Positions 47,068-57,330 of a stretch of DNA of 64,000 bases are shown in pieces. Position 1 is the first letter of the stretch. The number at the start of each line of letters is the position of its first letter. Made by a program: the position numbers and the translations under genes. Under the pieces are notes generated by a model. It did not search any database, had not been told where the DNA came from, and saw only the letters and a list, made by a program, of their open reading frames with translations. Where the stretch lies: NCBI GenBank assembly GCA_024449915.1, contig JAMZAV010000640.1, forward strand, positions 372,001 to 436,000. The letters run 5' to 3'. Source of the DNA: Sweltsa coloradensis. Its lineage: Eukaryota; Arthropoda; Insecta; Plecoptera; Chloroperlidae.

Positions 47068-47353
47068 TTAACCCATTGAAGTACTTTGAAGAGTAATACC
47101 AGTCCATTTTTAGGGAAGCATTTTAGGGGTGCCAAAAATAAAATATAAAATTTGATTTAAAAAGAAAGATTAAAATAATTATGGTCTTTAAAATGATGTG
47201 AATCGCATAACTAGTACGAATTCTATTTAAGATCCAAAATCCAAAAGAGCAGATAAGAACAAAACGGAGGGAAAATTTTGAAAATCTCAGCAATTTTGAA
47301 ACATGCTGAATTTTGAAACCACAACAATAAAAAATGGTATTCCAATGGGTTAA
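47068..47353 (+). mobile_element. piggyBac-like MITE, copy 3
   Basis: TTAA then CCCATTGAAGTACTTTGA at the left; GGTATTCCAATGGG then TTAA at the right. The internal sequence matches copy 1 (gatccaaaatccaaaa, gaaaatctcag) with a deletion. 278 bp between the TTAA sites. Confidence 0.75.
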
Positions 47354-47611
47354 TATTTCGTAAGTTTCTCTTAGTTATTACAACTTACAAAAATGAAAAC
47401 TTTGGTTTACAAACTGGTTTGACATGGTAAAACAATGAAAATACATGATAGTCAACAAGCAAGATGAGAATAAGTTACAAACGGTCTAACTGCCATCTTA
47501 TTAGAGTCTGGTGAAATTAAAATAAAGAAAAAGTAGAAATTAAAACAGTTACGTTGCCTTTTCTTATTTTCTCTCTATACCCACTGTTTTCTTGACTTGG
47601 CAAGTTTAATT

Positions 47612-47858
47612 TGCGACATTTCAGAAGTTTTATAGCTCGTAGGCCTACACATACTACACATAATCTAACAATCTGGAGTCTGGACAGATTATGGCACTGA
47701 ATACATTGTAACTTCTACTCTTCAATCAAGTTTCAAGTTGCGACATTTCAAAAGTTTTATGGCGTGTTTAATGTTTATAGCACATTACTTCACGTAATCT
47801 AACAATCGGGACAGACTATGACACTAGAATAGATTGTAAATTCTACTCTTCAATAGAG
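47612..47858. repeat. Tandem duplication, about 125 bp x 2
   Basis: 'gcgacatttcagaagtttta' to 'tctactcttcaatc' is repeated directly with substitutions and one small indel. Confidence 0.75.
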
Positions 47859-47999
47859 GTATTACAGGTTAGAGGTAGGAGAGCAAGAGACTAAACACAA
47901 CAACTAAGACAGGACAGTAGTTAATCGGGATAGCAACAATGATATTTAACATCTATAGTAGGCTAGATCCCCAGTCATTGGTCCACTGCGTGTCAATTA

Positions 48000-48425
48000 T
48001 ATTATTTATTATTTATTTGCAACAGGCAATGTAGCCCACTAGTGCAAATTTAATAGAGAAGGGAGGAGGGGAAACCCGGTACCGGCACATAGCCTACTCC
48101 TACCGAAAAGTACCAAGGGGACCAACGGCTTTACGTCCCATCCGAAAGGACGGTGTAACTTTTGACAGTCATATAGGTTCCTCCACTAACCCGGACTGCC
48201 GAGCAGACGGCGCCAAGGAGAACGAAGCTGTCACACAAGCTTACGAACCCTAGTCTGCTCTAGCCAGCGATATACGTGTGTTTCAGGGTAGAGCGGCGAC
48301 CCACTCGACCCCTGACCACGCCCGATGTCGCTTAACTTCAGTGTTCGAGTGGGAACTGGTTAAACGACCGCGGCTAAATCGCTGGCTGAAGCCATCTTGA
48401 ATAGGTCAGTTTCTATATTAAAGTA
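48000..48425. repeat. GC-rich island, probable old repeat
   Basis: About 330 bp of GC-rich sequence in AT-rich DNA (ccggcacatagcctactcc ... gacccactcgacccctgacc). All frames are interrupted. It looks like a conserved retroelement-derived segment. Class not recognised. The tail 'gaaccctagtctgctctagc' has no intact tRNA form. Confidence 0.4.
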
Positions 48426-48764
48426 GGTTGTAGCGATTTGTAGCCAAAATAATTTTCAAGATGGCTCTCAGGTTGACAGGTGAGCATATTAGCCATTAAC
48501 ACCAAATGATTAATAAACTCTCTTTGCAATAACTTCTTGTTTCTGTTTGTGCATTTCCATGCTGCACAAGCTAAAACCATACCAAACAATCCAGAGAAAT
48601 ACTTTATTGCATTAAAAAAGCATAAATTAAACGCCAAATCGCCATCTTGAAAAGGTCAGATTGACGTCTCAATTTGGTACGCTTGCACCTGTGCGGACGT
48701 ATTAGAGACTGGGAATCTAGCTTACTATCGATGTTAAATATCATTGGATGGCAATCATCCTTCT

Positions 48765-48820
48765 TCCTTGCAGACCCAACAAGGAGTTGGATGTGGCAAT
48801 ACATGAAGATGTGGGGACTA
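48765..48820 (+). mobile_element. RTE LINE extreme 3' end
   Basis: 'gacccaacaaggagttggat' followed by 'gtggcaatacatgaagatg' matches the end of the LINE at 7720-7760 (gacccaacgcagagttgg, then acgtggcaaca and atgatgatg). Confidence 0.6.
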
Positions 48821-50879
48821 TAGTTCGTTCCAGATAAGAATGCCACGGCCGAGGGATAGCAGCACTGTTGCCACCGGTTGGGAAATAAATAACAACACAT
48901 GACAGCTCTCTAGAACAGATATTTTGGCAATTAACACTCCGAATGTGAAAAACTTTTATCAATAAAGACTTAGAGTTAGTATGAATTTAAAGAGTCGTAC
49001 AAGAATAACGTTACATTACGGAAATGTATGATCACTAGGGATTGCGAACACATGAATTTGAATCCTCTTTAAGTCGAGTTTGGTTTGAGTTCGGTCGGTT
49101 GCAAAAAGTTCGAAGTTGCGATTAAGACAAAATAATTTTATTCTGTGATGCGGCCAATTTATTTGCACTCAAAAAGTGGTTCTCAGTTAACAGGTACAAT
49201 GTGGTAAAACAAATATGATGGTGGTTCCGGTCCAGTACTCATCATTTTACAATTATCGATGGTTTGAATATACCTTTAAGTTGGTTGAGTTCAGTTGATA
49301 CAGTTCAAAATTTTAGTAGTAAGTTCGAAGTTGTTTTAAATCAAAACTGGAAACTGGAGTTAAGTTCAATTAAGAATTGGGTTCGCATCCGAAATTATGA
49401 CACCCAAACACTAGTATCGAGGTTGGCAACAATTGTACGGGGAATTTTAAACAAACAGTACCAACTAGAGAACAAAAATTACATTTTGAAGTGCATTTAA
49501 AACACATTTGTTTTAATATATTGTTAGTCATTGATTGCAAATATGTCTTCCTTCATTTTTGATAACAGCTTTTAACATAAAACCACATAAGATGAGTTAT
49601 TTTTGTATCTGTGTAAATTGTCACAGTTGGCATACGTGCTCGCAGTTCCTAAATCATGTGACATTCTTATCTGGAACTAAGTATAATGACTAGCAACTAG
49701 TGAATACTGAAAACCTTAACATGAGCCTTGAAAATATAATCACTTAATTTTGGGAATTTTGGGGCAATGGCAAAATGAACCACTAAGAACTGTAAATTTA
49801 AGACTTATTCTTATTCAACATTCATTAAAACACATTTTAGCGTAAGTCACTTAAAATGGCAGTGATATCCCAGGTCTCGATGTTTGAAAGTACATGCACG
49901 TAAGTAGTATAATAGTCATACACATTAATTAAATAAATCTTTGGTTATTATTTCTAGCATAAACAAAAACACTGCAGAGACCTGTCATTATTTTCGCAAA
50001 CGATCAAGCGATTAAAACGTGTGTTAACATAATGTGATTTACGCCTCAGTATACCTAGGGCTTTGTATTCCTGGGGAGTGCTGACTTGTACCCCAAAATG
50101 TCCCAACAAAGACAAACAAAAATGCCATCATCTCATCATTCATCCCCATTTTGAAAAGAGTTCCTACGCGCCTGTAAAAATATATGTCATCTAGCACTTA
50201 ATAAAATCAACATAGGTAGGCCTACATAGGCTACATACAACTTTCAAATTAGGTATACTACAATAGGCTAAATAGACTTTCAAAATAGATACATTTCAAT
50301 GTATGCACAACGTAACTCATCTCTACATTTTGACTTAAATAAGATCATTTGGAAAATATGAAATAAATAAACTCTAAAAGAAAACATAACACTGGTGACA
50401 TGGCAGGAAGATATGAGATCGGAGTACGCACCATTGAAATCACTCTTTAGTCAGATGCACACACGTCAAAGATTTTAGGTTTATGGTCTTAGAAATGTTT
50501 TTTTCAATAATGTTTTTGGTACATTCGCCAGATTTACGAGAGCTCGCTTCTCATTGGCTGGGTTTAGCGTCAAAGAGCTAGTGAGATGAAATATTTTTAT
50601 CTTGTTAAATAGACCATAAACCATAAGCCTAGGAAATCATGTGAACGACAATAACGCTATGCGCTTGTTTCAACTTCATTTAACCATAAACTTTAGGAAG
50701 TTATGTGCACCGGCCTATAAAGAGTACTAGGCCTATATCAAATAGCCTTCCGTGTGAAATTCAGCAATTAATGCCCTTTATGTCGTAGGAGTTCGCAAAA
50801 AAACAAAAAAACATAATGTATTTCTCCGTCTATTTATATGTATCTATCTACAAAGCTACAAGACCTTGCTATCACCAAC
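48821..50879. other. Intronic AT-rich DNA
   Basis: A weak inverted repeat may frame 50450-50705 (gcacacacgtcaaag / ttaggaagttatgtgcac). The ORF 49264-49500 is not supported. No exon recognised. Confidence 0.35.
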
Positions 50880-51473
50880 CAGCACGGCGATTCTCTAAGG
50901 TCCGCGTTATAACGATAACATTGCGAGTTTGTGATTGGCTAACAAATTTTATCGTCAGCTGACGTTAAATGTGACATAACATTTAACGCGATCCAAACCC
51001 CTGCTTTTCCCTGCGTTAAAAAAAGAAGATTTTTTTTAGATTTTCACCCCCCACTTCAAATTTTCGAAACATTGAATAATCGTATTTTGTAGTGATAGCT
51101 ATCTAAATAACCAACTTTGGGGTATATAATATGTATATATTTTAGTAAAATAAACTCAAAAGTAACCTCTATACTGCATTTATTAAATAAACAAATACAG
51201 TAATACATAACCTCAATTCCGTCAAGACAGAGTCGATATATATTGACTTTATTGACTTATCGGCTTTTGTCAATTATTCCTCTTCATTCCAGCGTTTTTA
51301 TTGGCCGAGTGATCGCGATCACACAGCTTTCTCGAGAACATTGCCAAACTAATATATAACAGGCGCTGGTCTGCTACACAGGTCGAGACGGTTAACGCAC
51401 CTTACAGCTTTATTTTAGGGAATCGTGCGTCAACTTTTAACGTAAACACAGATTATAGAGAATCGCCGTGCAG
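50880..51473. mobile_element. MITE with 15-bp CACGG ends and 3-bp flanking repeat
   Basis: The element 50883-51470 (588 bp) has ends CACGGCGATTCTCTA and TAGAGAATCGCCGTG, a perfect 15-bp inverted repeat. CAG flanks it on both sides. CAC-starting ends with a 3-bp duplication recall the CMC (EnSpm) superfamily, though the classic CACT start is absent. No ORF. Class tentative. Confidence 0.7.
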
Positions 51474-53836
51474 GTAAGCTGTTGTGTTCCCTATTCACAC
51501 TCCTATCCAAGCATCAATTAATAACTAGCCGTTTGGCTACAACTTTCTTACACCGAAGAATTTAAAAACTAAAGTTATATTGTAAGATTGGTGGGAATAC
51601 TACATACTAGCTAAAAAAATAACTAAAAGTAAACAACAAATAAATTAAACGAAAAAGCTGCCATTCGATGGCAAACTAGCCTCTTTAAGCAAATTTAAAG
51701 CAACACTATGATTTTCCAATTTGCTATAGCTTAACTTGTCTACTATACAAAGCACTCTTGCAAATTTCTACCAACCCATCGTTGTAATGCCTTCTATACA
51801 ACACGGACGTACATATTAAAATACAATCTGAAAGGGTTTTAAGTAGGGGTGTGTGAATATTTGAAATTCAAATAATATTAGTGAATAGACGATATCCAAT
51901 GTATTTACTCAGATGTAGGTCGCACTGTTGTAAATATGTGGGGTGGGATAGTGAGTAGTAAAATATCCTGAAGTTCTTTTTTAAAAGTTCAAATAAATAT
52001 CAAGTTAAAAAAAACAAGGTAAGTAACACTTCAACATCTCATCAAACTTGTATCCAAAGAAGTCCTAGGATGCTGCTAAAATACTACACAGTTGGTAAGG
52101 CTTGTGTACTGGTAAGTAATCTTATCATAACTTAGAATTCAACATCAGCCAATTCTCATTATTACATATTAAATGTGTCACTATTGTGTAGTGCGTCGCG
52201 TAATACTTTTCATATAACACGTCGCCCCGAGACCCGGCACCTCCACCAATCCAATGGTGGAGGTGCCGGGAAGGACTTGATTCTTTTGCATGCAAATGTA
52301 GGTAGCATCCTTGTTTTATGCCTTTCAATTTTCAATTCTATGTGCGACGTACATTCGTCGTACAATCAAGAAAATCCGGTACAATTCGATTCAAATTTTG
52401 AATCTAACCAGGTCGACGAGCAGACCAGAGTTTGGTAATTCTGTCTTGGCTGTTTTTTTTTTTTTTTAAAACAGCTTTTCATATTTTTTTATGCAAAGTC
52501 AGGGGTGAACAAGTCTAGTTTAAAAAAATAAAAAGTTTTAAATATGTTGCATGCAATTGTGACTTGCACCTCAGTTTTATGATTTTCTATTGATGTGCGA
52601 CCTACAAAAGAGTAAATACAGTAATCGTTAATACTATTCGGTAAAAAAATTTACAATCAAACTTTTATTTGTCAACTAGGGTATTTGATATTAAATTCAA
52701 ACATATTTTTTTCTCTTTCTCCTAGGCCAAAAGCTTGATTCTTTAATAATTTTTCTTCCTAGCTATCCTTCATTTTCAATTCAAACCTTGAAATCACTCT
52801 TTGCACACCCCTACCTAGTATAATGTTCTTGTTTTAAAGCTACAAAGAACAAGACAATACACACAAGTTAGGTACTAATTCCACTCAAAGTTAAAACAAG
52901 CAAGCAAATGTCACAACCAACCATTAAAAAAACATTCTTATTTCAACCGAACCGGATCAAGGATATTAAAAGCGTTTGAACACTAGCGAAATATCTTCGG
53001 TGGAAACATAATTTGTTGTATTACAGGACGACAACATTTTCAGTCCTAACACAAAATCAAACCTTTGAAAACATCAAGGCTCACAGTAATCAGTCAATGA
53101 CTAAAGGCACAAGGAAAAATGGTCACCAACTGTATTATTATATGCATACAGCAAATTGATATGGTTTGACTATTTGCATACCAGTTTCTGCATATTGTGC
53201 ATATATTTTTTTCAAGGCCATTACTCTATGGCCGCCTATAGGCACGTAAATACGGTAGATGCAAATACATGTTAGAGCTATGTATTTTTTGCATACAGAC
53301 TTAATATTCATAAGTAATAGGGATGACATTGATGACAATCCATACCAAGGATTCAAATTTTTTCCGGGCATGTTTTTATGTTAATTTATACAACATTAAC
53401 ACACTAAATCACGGCGAACTTGTTTGAATAAAAAAGTTTTGAACACAGAAGAAACTAACCAAGAGTTTAAATTTGTTACTTACAAAATTAATTGTTGGGT
53501 AGTTTACCACAACATTTTCATTCATATCAATCAATGTGCAATGTTTTTTCTTGTTTGATGTCCGAAAGACAACCTGTGACTACATTTTTGTCCTTCAGTT
53601 TAACTTTATTTGTTTCGTAGAAGTAGTAGTAGTGTGTTGGTAAGAACATTAAAAAAAAAAATACTACTTGTTAATCAATGTTTTGTGAGGGCTTAACACC
53701 ATACAAAATCATTTACAGGATTCAGGTTAGTACCTGAATCCGAGAGGGTCTGAAACCTAGTTCATATTTTACTACGCAATGTCATCCCTTATACTATACA
53801 TAGCAGCGCAAACACATGAAAAACTTAAGTTTCATG
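51474..53836. other. Intronic and possible 3' UTR DNA
   Basis: It contains 'TTTACTCGA-GGCCGCC' family copies near 51895 and 53195 (reverse), a perfect hairpin at 52233-52270, and the probable 3' UTR of the BEN isoform (53605-53836). A T run lies at 52454-52468. Confidence 0.45.
52233..52270. repeat. Perfect 15-bp stem, 8-base loop hairpin
   Basis: CCCGGCACCTCCACC and GGTGGAGGTGCCGGG flank the loop aatccaat. Very GC-rich against the background. A terminator role is not expected in this eukaryotic setting. Confidence 0.85.
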
Positions 53837-53940
53837 TTATTTATTAGTTTTTTTGTGGAAACGTAGTTCGGCTATCTTGGAGTTGACCGCCACTCCGAAC
53901 GCTCCCTTCGTGAAGCTAGGGAATCGTTGTACGGTGGCAT
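53837..53940 (-). CDS. BEN module exon 3, terminal (end of BEN domain, stop)
   Basis: This terminal coding part is 104 nt including the stop. The acceptor is tttgtttcag, entered in phase 1, so the split codon G+AT gives Asp. It reads ATVQRFPSFTKGAFGVAVNS then KIAELRF, and ends HKKTNK-stop. The 'AVNSKIAELRF' end is the typical last helix of a BEN domain, and it completes the helix begun at the end of the 55290 exon. An AATAAA overlaps the stop codon, and another AATAAA-equivalent (tttatt on +) lies at 53605-53610, about 230 nt downstream. The exon is too short to be called as an ORF alone. The domain continuity across the junction makes it secure. Confidence 0.82.
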
Positions 53941-54004
53941 CTGAAACAAAGTGCACAATAAAGATGAAATTATAAGCAAACTTATAATAAACACTTTATG
54001 AGTT

Positions 54005-54590
54005 AATTCTAGATACAAATCCACTCATTCCCCCGTCTGGGTCCGGGGTAGAATTGGCCCAGAGCATGGCTCTGCTAATCGTACAAGGCGATTCGAGAGA
54101 AAAGTCCACCTTGCAAACATCAGCTAGCAAGAGGAGATCTCACGAATCTAGAGGCGAGCTCTGGCGGTCATCATTGGGGAACATTCCCTTCCCCTTGACA
54201 ACCTCCCCGACGACGAAGACAATGACAACACGGACGATGACACAGACGAAGATGACCACGACGTGGGGGAACCACCAACCCCTGCCCTCCCCGTACCCTC
54301 CCTTTCCCTCTGTCCTTTGCCTGAGCCCGGCCTGATTTCGCCACAGACCACAGGCCCCCCCGACCCGACCCCGGCCATGATCCCGCCCCGGCCACCTTCT
54401 CCCATGCCCTCCCCTTGCTTGTGGCTGGTTCTGACCAGCACAAGCCTGTCCACCCCGCGTCTCCCCACGTCACCCGTTACGTTCCTCCCCTTTTGAAAAT
54501 ATATAGTTATAACCTAACTAATAAACTACATTATCACAGGAGGCGCAATATGACCTAACGGTTGACGCGCCCTTAAACCTAATACACTTG
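54005..54590 (+). mobile_element. LINE 3' region, GC- and C-rich, 'gcgcccttaa' tail
   Basis: The sequence 'gagcatggctctgctaatcg', an Asp-rich 'gacgaagacaatgacaaca' stretch, a long pyrimidine-rich segment and the tail 'ggaggcgcaatatgacctaa' with 'cggttgacgcgcccttaaa'. The tail matches 55930-55970 and 2091-2130. The overlapping ORFs on both strands are low-complexity. Confidence 0.5.
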
Positions 54591-54639
54591 CGAGAAAAGT
54601 TGGAAAACCAACGGATAGGTGTTTTGAACAAACTAGGCC

Positions 54640-54945
54640 GCTTCGTGAACGCTTTTTTTAGTCGCGTTGATGGATGAGCTATTTTGTAAGTTTTTAGTAT
54701 GCGTGGGATTTCTTTACTTTTTTATGAGAAATATTTCTTCGATTATACCCAAAAACGTGGCAGGTCTAAGTTCAGAGATTTCGAAGGTCCCCTCCAATTT
54801 TCATCAAGATTGCATATGCCGTTTGTCCGGTACAGTGCGAACAAACAGACAGAAAAACAAACAAAAAAACAAAAAAAACTGAGCTATTTTTCTTGGGGTA
54901 AAGTAGGTAAGTGAAATTGAAGTCTTCGCTTTGCTCATCCAATTA
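54640..54945 (+). mobile_element. SINE-3-like repeat
   Basis: 'gtcgcgttgatggatgagct' to 'gaagtcttcgctttgctcat', with 'atgagaaatatttcttcgat' and 'ggtcccctccaattttcatc'. It lies inside the 1349-bp intron between BEN exons 2 and 3. Confidence 0.7.
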
Positions 54946-55004
54946 AACAAAACATAAAAAACAAATGAAAATTTGGTTGATAAACCCAAGTTGACCTTGC
55001 CAGA

Positions 55005-55262
55005 AGCAGGAAACGGCATTGGAGAATGGTGGTGAACATGATGAAACAAAGCATAGAAGAGAGAGATGTGTCATAGGGAAGATCGGAAAAAATGGATAGA
55101 TTTGGTAAAAAAAGCAGCAGATATGGAATAGTTGTCAGATGAAGAGGAGGCTGAAGAAGTTGTGTCAGGTCTGTCTAACCGGCAGCTAAGGAAGCCAAAA
55201 TATCCGGAGTAAAATAGAGCTAACGCTCCCCCAACCTGAACATTACTTAGGAAATGGGTACG
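55005..55262 (+). mobile_element. LINE 3' fragment (RTE-like tail)
   Basis: 'ggagaatggtggtgaacatg', 'aagatcggaaaaaatggata', 'gaagttgtgtcaggtctgtc' and 'caacctgaacattacttagg' match the tails at 19.3 and 40.6 kb. Inserted in antisense, in the intron next to BEN exon 2. Confidence 0.6.
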
Positions 55263-55289
55263 GCTAAACATACACTCCACTCCGCCTAC

Positions 55290-55512
55290 CGTAGATTGCG
55301 TCCGTGATGCTCTCGTCCAGCTTCTCGCGCCTGCCCGTGTCCAGTCGCTTGTTCTTGCACTTGCCCCCCCGCAGGTTGCTGCGCATCAGAGTGTCGGCGG
55401 AGAAGAGCGCCAGGAGAAGCCGTCGCACGAGCTGCGTCGGCGAGCTGGCGAGAGCCACGCGGTTCCAGACGTCCTCGGAGACGAACACGCCAGAGCCGCA
55501 GCTGATCTCCAC
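55290..55512 (-). CDS. BEN module exon 2 (most of the BEN domain)
   Basis: This exon is 223 nt. The acceptor is gttcctcag|GTGGAG and the donor is ATC TAC G|GTAGGC, so it enters in phase 0 and leaves in phase 1. It encodes about 74 residues from VEISCGSGVFVSEDVW through LVRRLLLALFSADTLMRSNL to KLDESITDAIY. These show the BEN-domain pattern: a short strand and Val-rich start, a long Leu-rich helix, an 'F..e.L..sNl.G' turn and a C-terminal helix. Known: BEN domains bind DNA or chromatin in factors such as Drosophila Insensitive and vertebrate NACC1. The domain is incomplete here and finishes in the exon at 53940. Unspliced, the frame would stop 18 nt beyond the donor (stop codon 55270-55272), so splicing is needed for the full domain. 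Confidence 0.85.
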
Positions 55513-55569
55513 CTGAGGAACAGGTTCGCGTATGGTCAATTTAATATGGTATCCATCAAGACGGGCCTT

Positions 55570-55975
55570 CAAAGTCCAACTCGCTACCTTCCCGTGGTTT
55601 GGCCTGTGAGTAGGGGAGTAGTGTATTCCCCAAAACTAAGGGCGAGCTCTGGCCGGTTGGGGTGCGTGTTGCAGAGAGAGCTATCGCGCAACTTTTTATC
55701 ACACCTTTCTTCATCCACACAGCCTTACTCATATTTATTTTCTTCTTTAACTTTTTTCGTCTCCATACTTGCCGGCCCTCTCTGCAACAAGCACTCCACC
55801 GTTCCCACCCAGTTTAACCCATCCTATCCAACATCCTCTCTCCTTCCCATTATCTCCTGTGGCTGACATTTGAAAAACACATTTAACCTTATTAACCGTA
55901 TTTTACATTCATACATAGTCAACTAAATATCTTGGAGGCGCGAATAATCTTTGCCGTTAAAGCGCCCTAAAACTA
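55570..55975 (+). mobile_element. LINE 3' region, second 'gcgccctaa' tail
   Basis: Shares 'gggcgagctctggc' with 54152 and ends 'ggaggcgcgaataatctttg' with 'ccgttaaagcgccctaaaa'. Lies upstream (in transcript terms) of BEN exon 2, antisense. No complete protein. Confidence 0.5.
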
Positions 55976-55997
55976 CTTATACTTATACTAATATACC

Positions 55998-56376
55998 ATA
56001 TTTACTAGGGATGTCAACAACTATCGATATTTTCCCAGTGTCTAAAAACGGGTTTTACCGCTCGCAATCTATTTCGAGGTACCACTCCCCACCACCCTCC
56101 CACCCGCAGCGCTAATCGAGTAACAGCACTCGCCTCACCGCTCCCTCTCGCACACTCGCTCGAGGGAGGGGCATTAAAGGGGCCTGTCATAGGTAGCGGA
56201 CAATCCGCAGACCAGCAAATTGACGCAAATGCGAGGAAAGCGAGTTTATGCCGATATATCGGATTATGATTTACAAAGTGAATGTATCGGCGCAATATTT
56301 TTTGGGCACAATATTATTCTCATTTCGGCACGATTATCAATATGAATTTTCATATATCGACATCCCTAATATTTAC
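55998..56376. mobile_element. hAT-type MITE (363 bp) with perfect 8-bp duplication
   Basis: The element 56006-56368 has ends TAGGGATGTCAACAACTATCG and CGACATCCCTA. ATATTTAC flanks it on both sides (55998-56005 and 56369-56376). It is inserted in the 'TATTTACTCAA-GGCCGCC' repeat. No ORF supported. Confidence 0.88.
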
Positions 56377-56520
56377 TCAATTAAAGGCCGCCATCAAGAA
56401 ATTGCTGCACTCCGACTTTGATCAGTTAGATTTTAATGAATACCGCAGTAAGTAAAAAATGCGGGCATATAAAAAGAAGAAGAAGATACTACAGCACAGT
56501 TCAGGTTAAAGACACAACAT
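56377..56520. repeat. 'TTTACTCGA-GGCCGCC' repeat copy
   Basis: 'tcaattaaaggccgccatca' continues the repeat into which the MITE inserted. Confidence 0.5.
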
Positions 56521-56800
56521 GACCTCTTGGGAAGCACCTGCACCGGATAGGAGTGTTTGAAACCCTGCAGAATGTGTGCAAATGGTGAACATGACAGACG
56601 ACATCTGTACACATGTGCCGATCTGGCAAGGGAGCGTGACACAATGCCCGACGGCATGAAGAAGGAAAGAGAGGCTTGTCTCTACTGGTTGAATAGATCT
56701 AGCATGATGGCATCACAGGCCAAATGTGGGCATTTGAGAAGATTGACAAAATGCTCAACATATTGTCTGCACCCCGCCTTTTTGACTTGGATATTTTAAA
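56521..56800 (+). mobile_element. LINE 3' fragment (CPxC-H-C tail)
   Basis: Reading across one frameshift gives LGKHLHRIGVFE and then PCRMCANGEHDRRHLYTCAD, a C-x2-C...H-x3/4-C zinc-knuckle tail of LINE ORF2 proteins. At 56724-56820 a 'catttgagaagattgacaaa' segment resembles the ACTCGA-type repeat. Confidence 0.6.
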
Positions 56801-57220
56801 ACATACCCGAGGCATATTATCGCATAAATGTGATATCCAGTTCTTTTTATCACAGACAATAATTAATGTTGTGCAATATTTGGGGTGCTCTCAGCAAATA
56901 TTGACTAGGATAGCTTCCCTAGGATATACTACCTACGGGTATCTAACATGGCAGGTGTGGCCAACGCATTTTGGTGCTCTTTTAGCCTAGCGGAATGGTA
57001 CTAAGACCCAGAGTAGGTAAAGAAGTTCAACTTAACTCAAAATTTCAGGAACTCTCAATTGAAACCACAGAAATTAACCCACAAAACTACGAAATTATTC
57101 AACTTCTTCTTTCCATATAGTACCTGTATTTTTTGCTTACGGGTCATTGACTGTTTCCCAATTTCCTTAAAGTAAATATTTGCAACATATTGTACAACTT
57201 ATACAGGTGTCCGTACGTAC

Positions 57221-57330
57221 CTTAGGCACTGCCGAAGACTCCTTAATGTCGAACATCCTGCGTACTTTTCGGCTGATTGGTTTTGGCCACCGGATACTTT
57301 CCCTTTTCAAATGGCAATTTACGTTTATAC
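57221..57330 (-). CDS. BEN module exon 1 (leader, basic)
   Basis: This exon is 110 nt. The acceptor is atgttttcag and the donor is CCT AAG|GTACGT, so it enters in phase 1 and leaves in phase 0. After the split codon (G+GT, Gly) it reads INVNCHLKRESIRWPKP, continues with the basic stretch SRKVRRMF, and ends ESSAVPK. It is too short to be found as a stand-alone ORF. It is supported by three facts: the phase-1 entry fits the shared donor at 60661, the phase-0 exit fits the BEN exon at 55512 exactly, and both splice sites are strong. I infer a short basic leader in front of the BEN domain. Its opening INVNC resembles the opening NINC of the exon at 31172-31351. No domain is assigned to this piece alone. 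Confidence 0.65.

Noticed and set aside
54148..54473. Overlapping Gly/Pro-rich ORFs on both strands
   Set aside because: Produced by a C-rich LINE-derived segment; no domain, no splice support, open in several frames at once.
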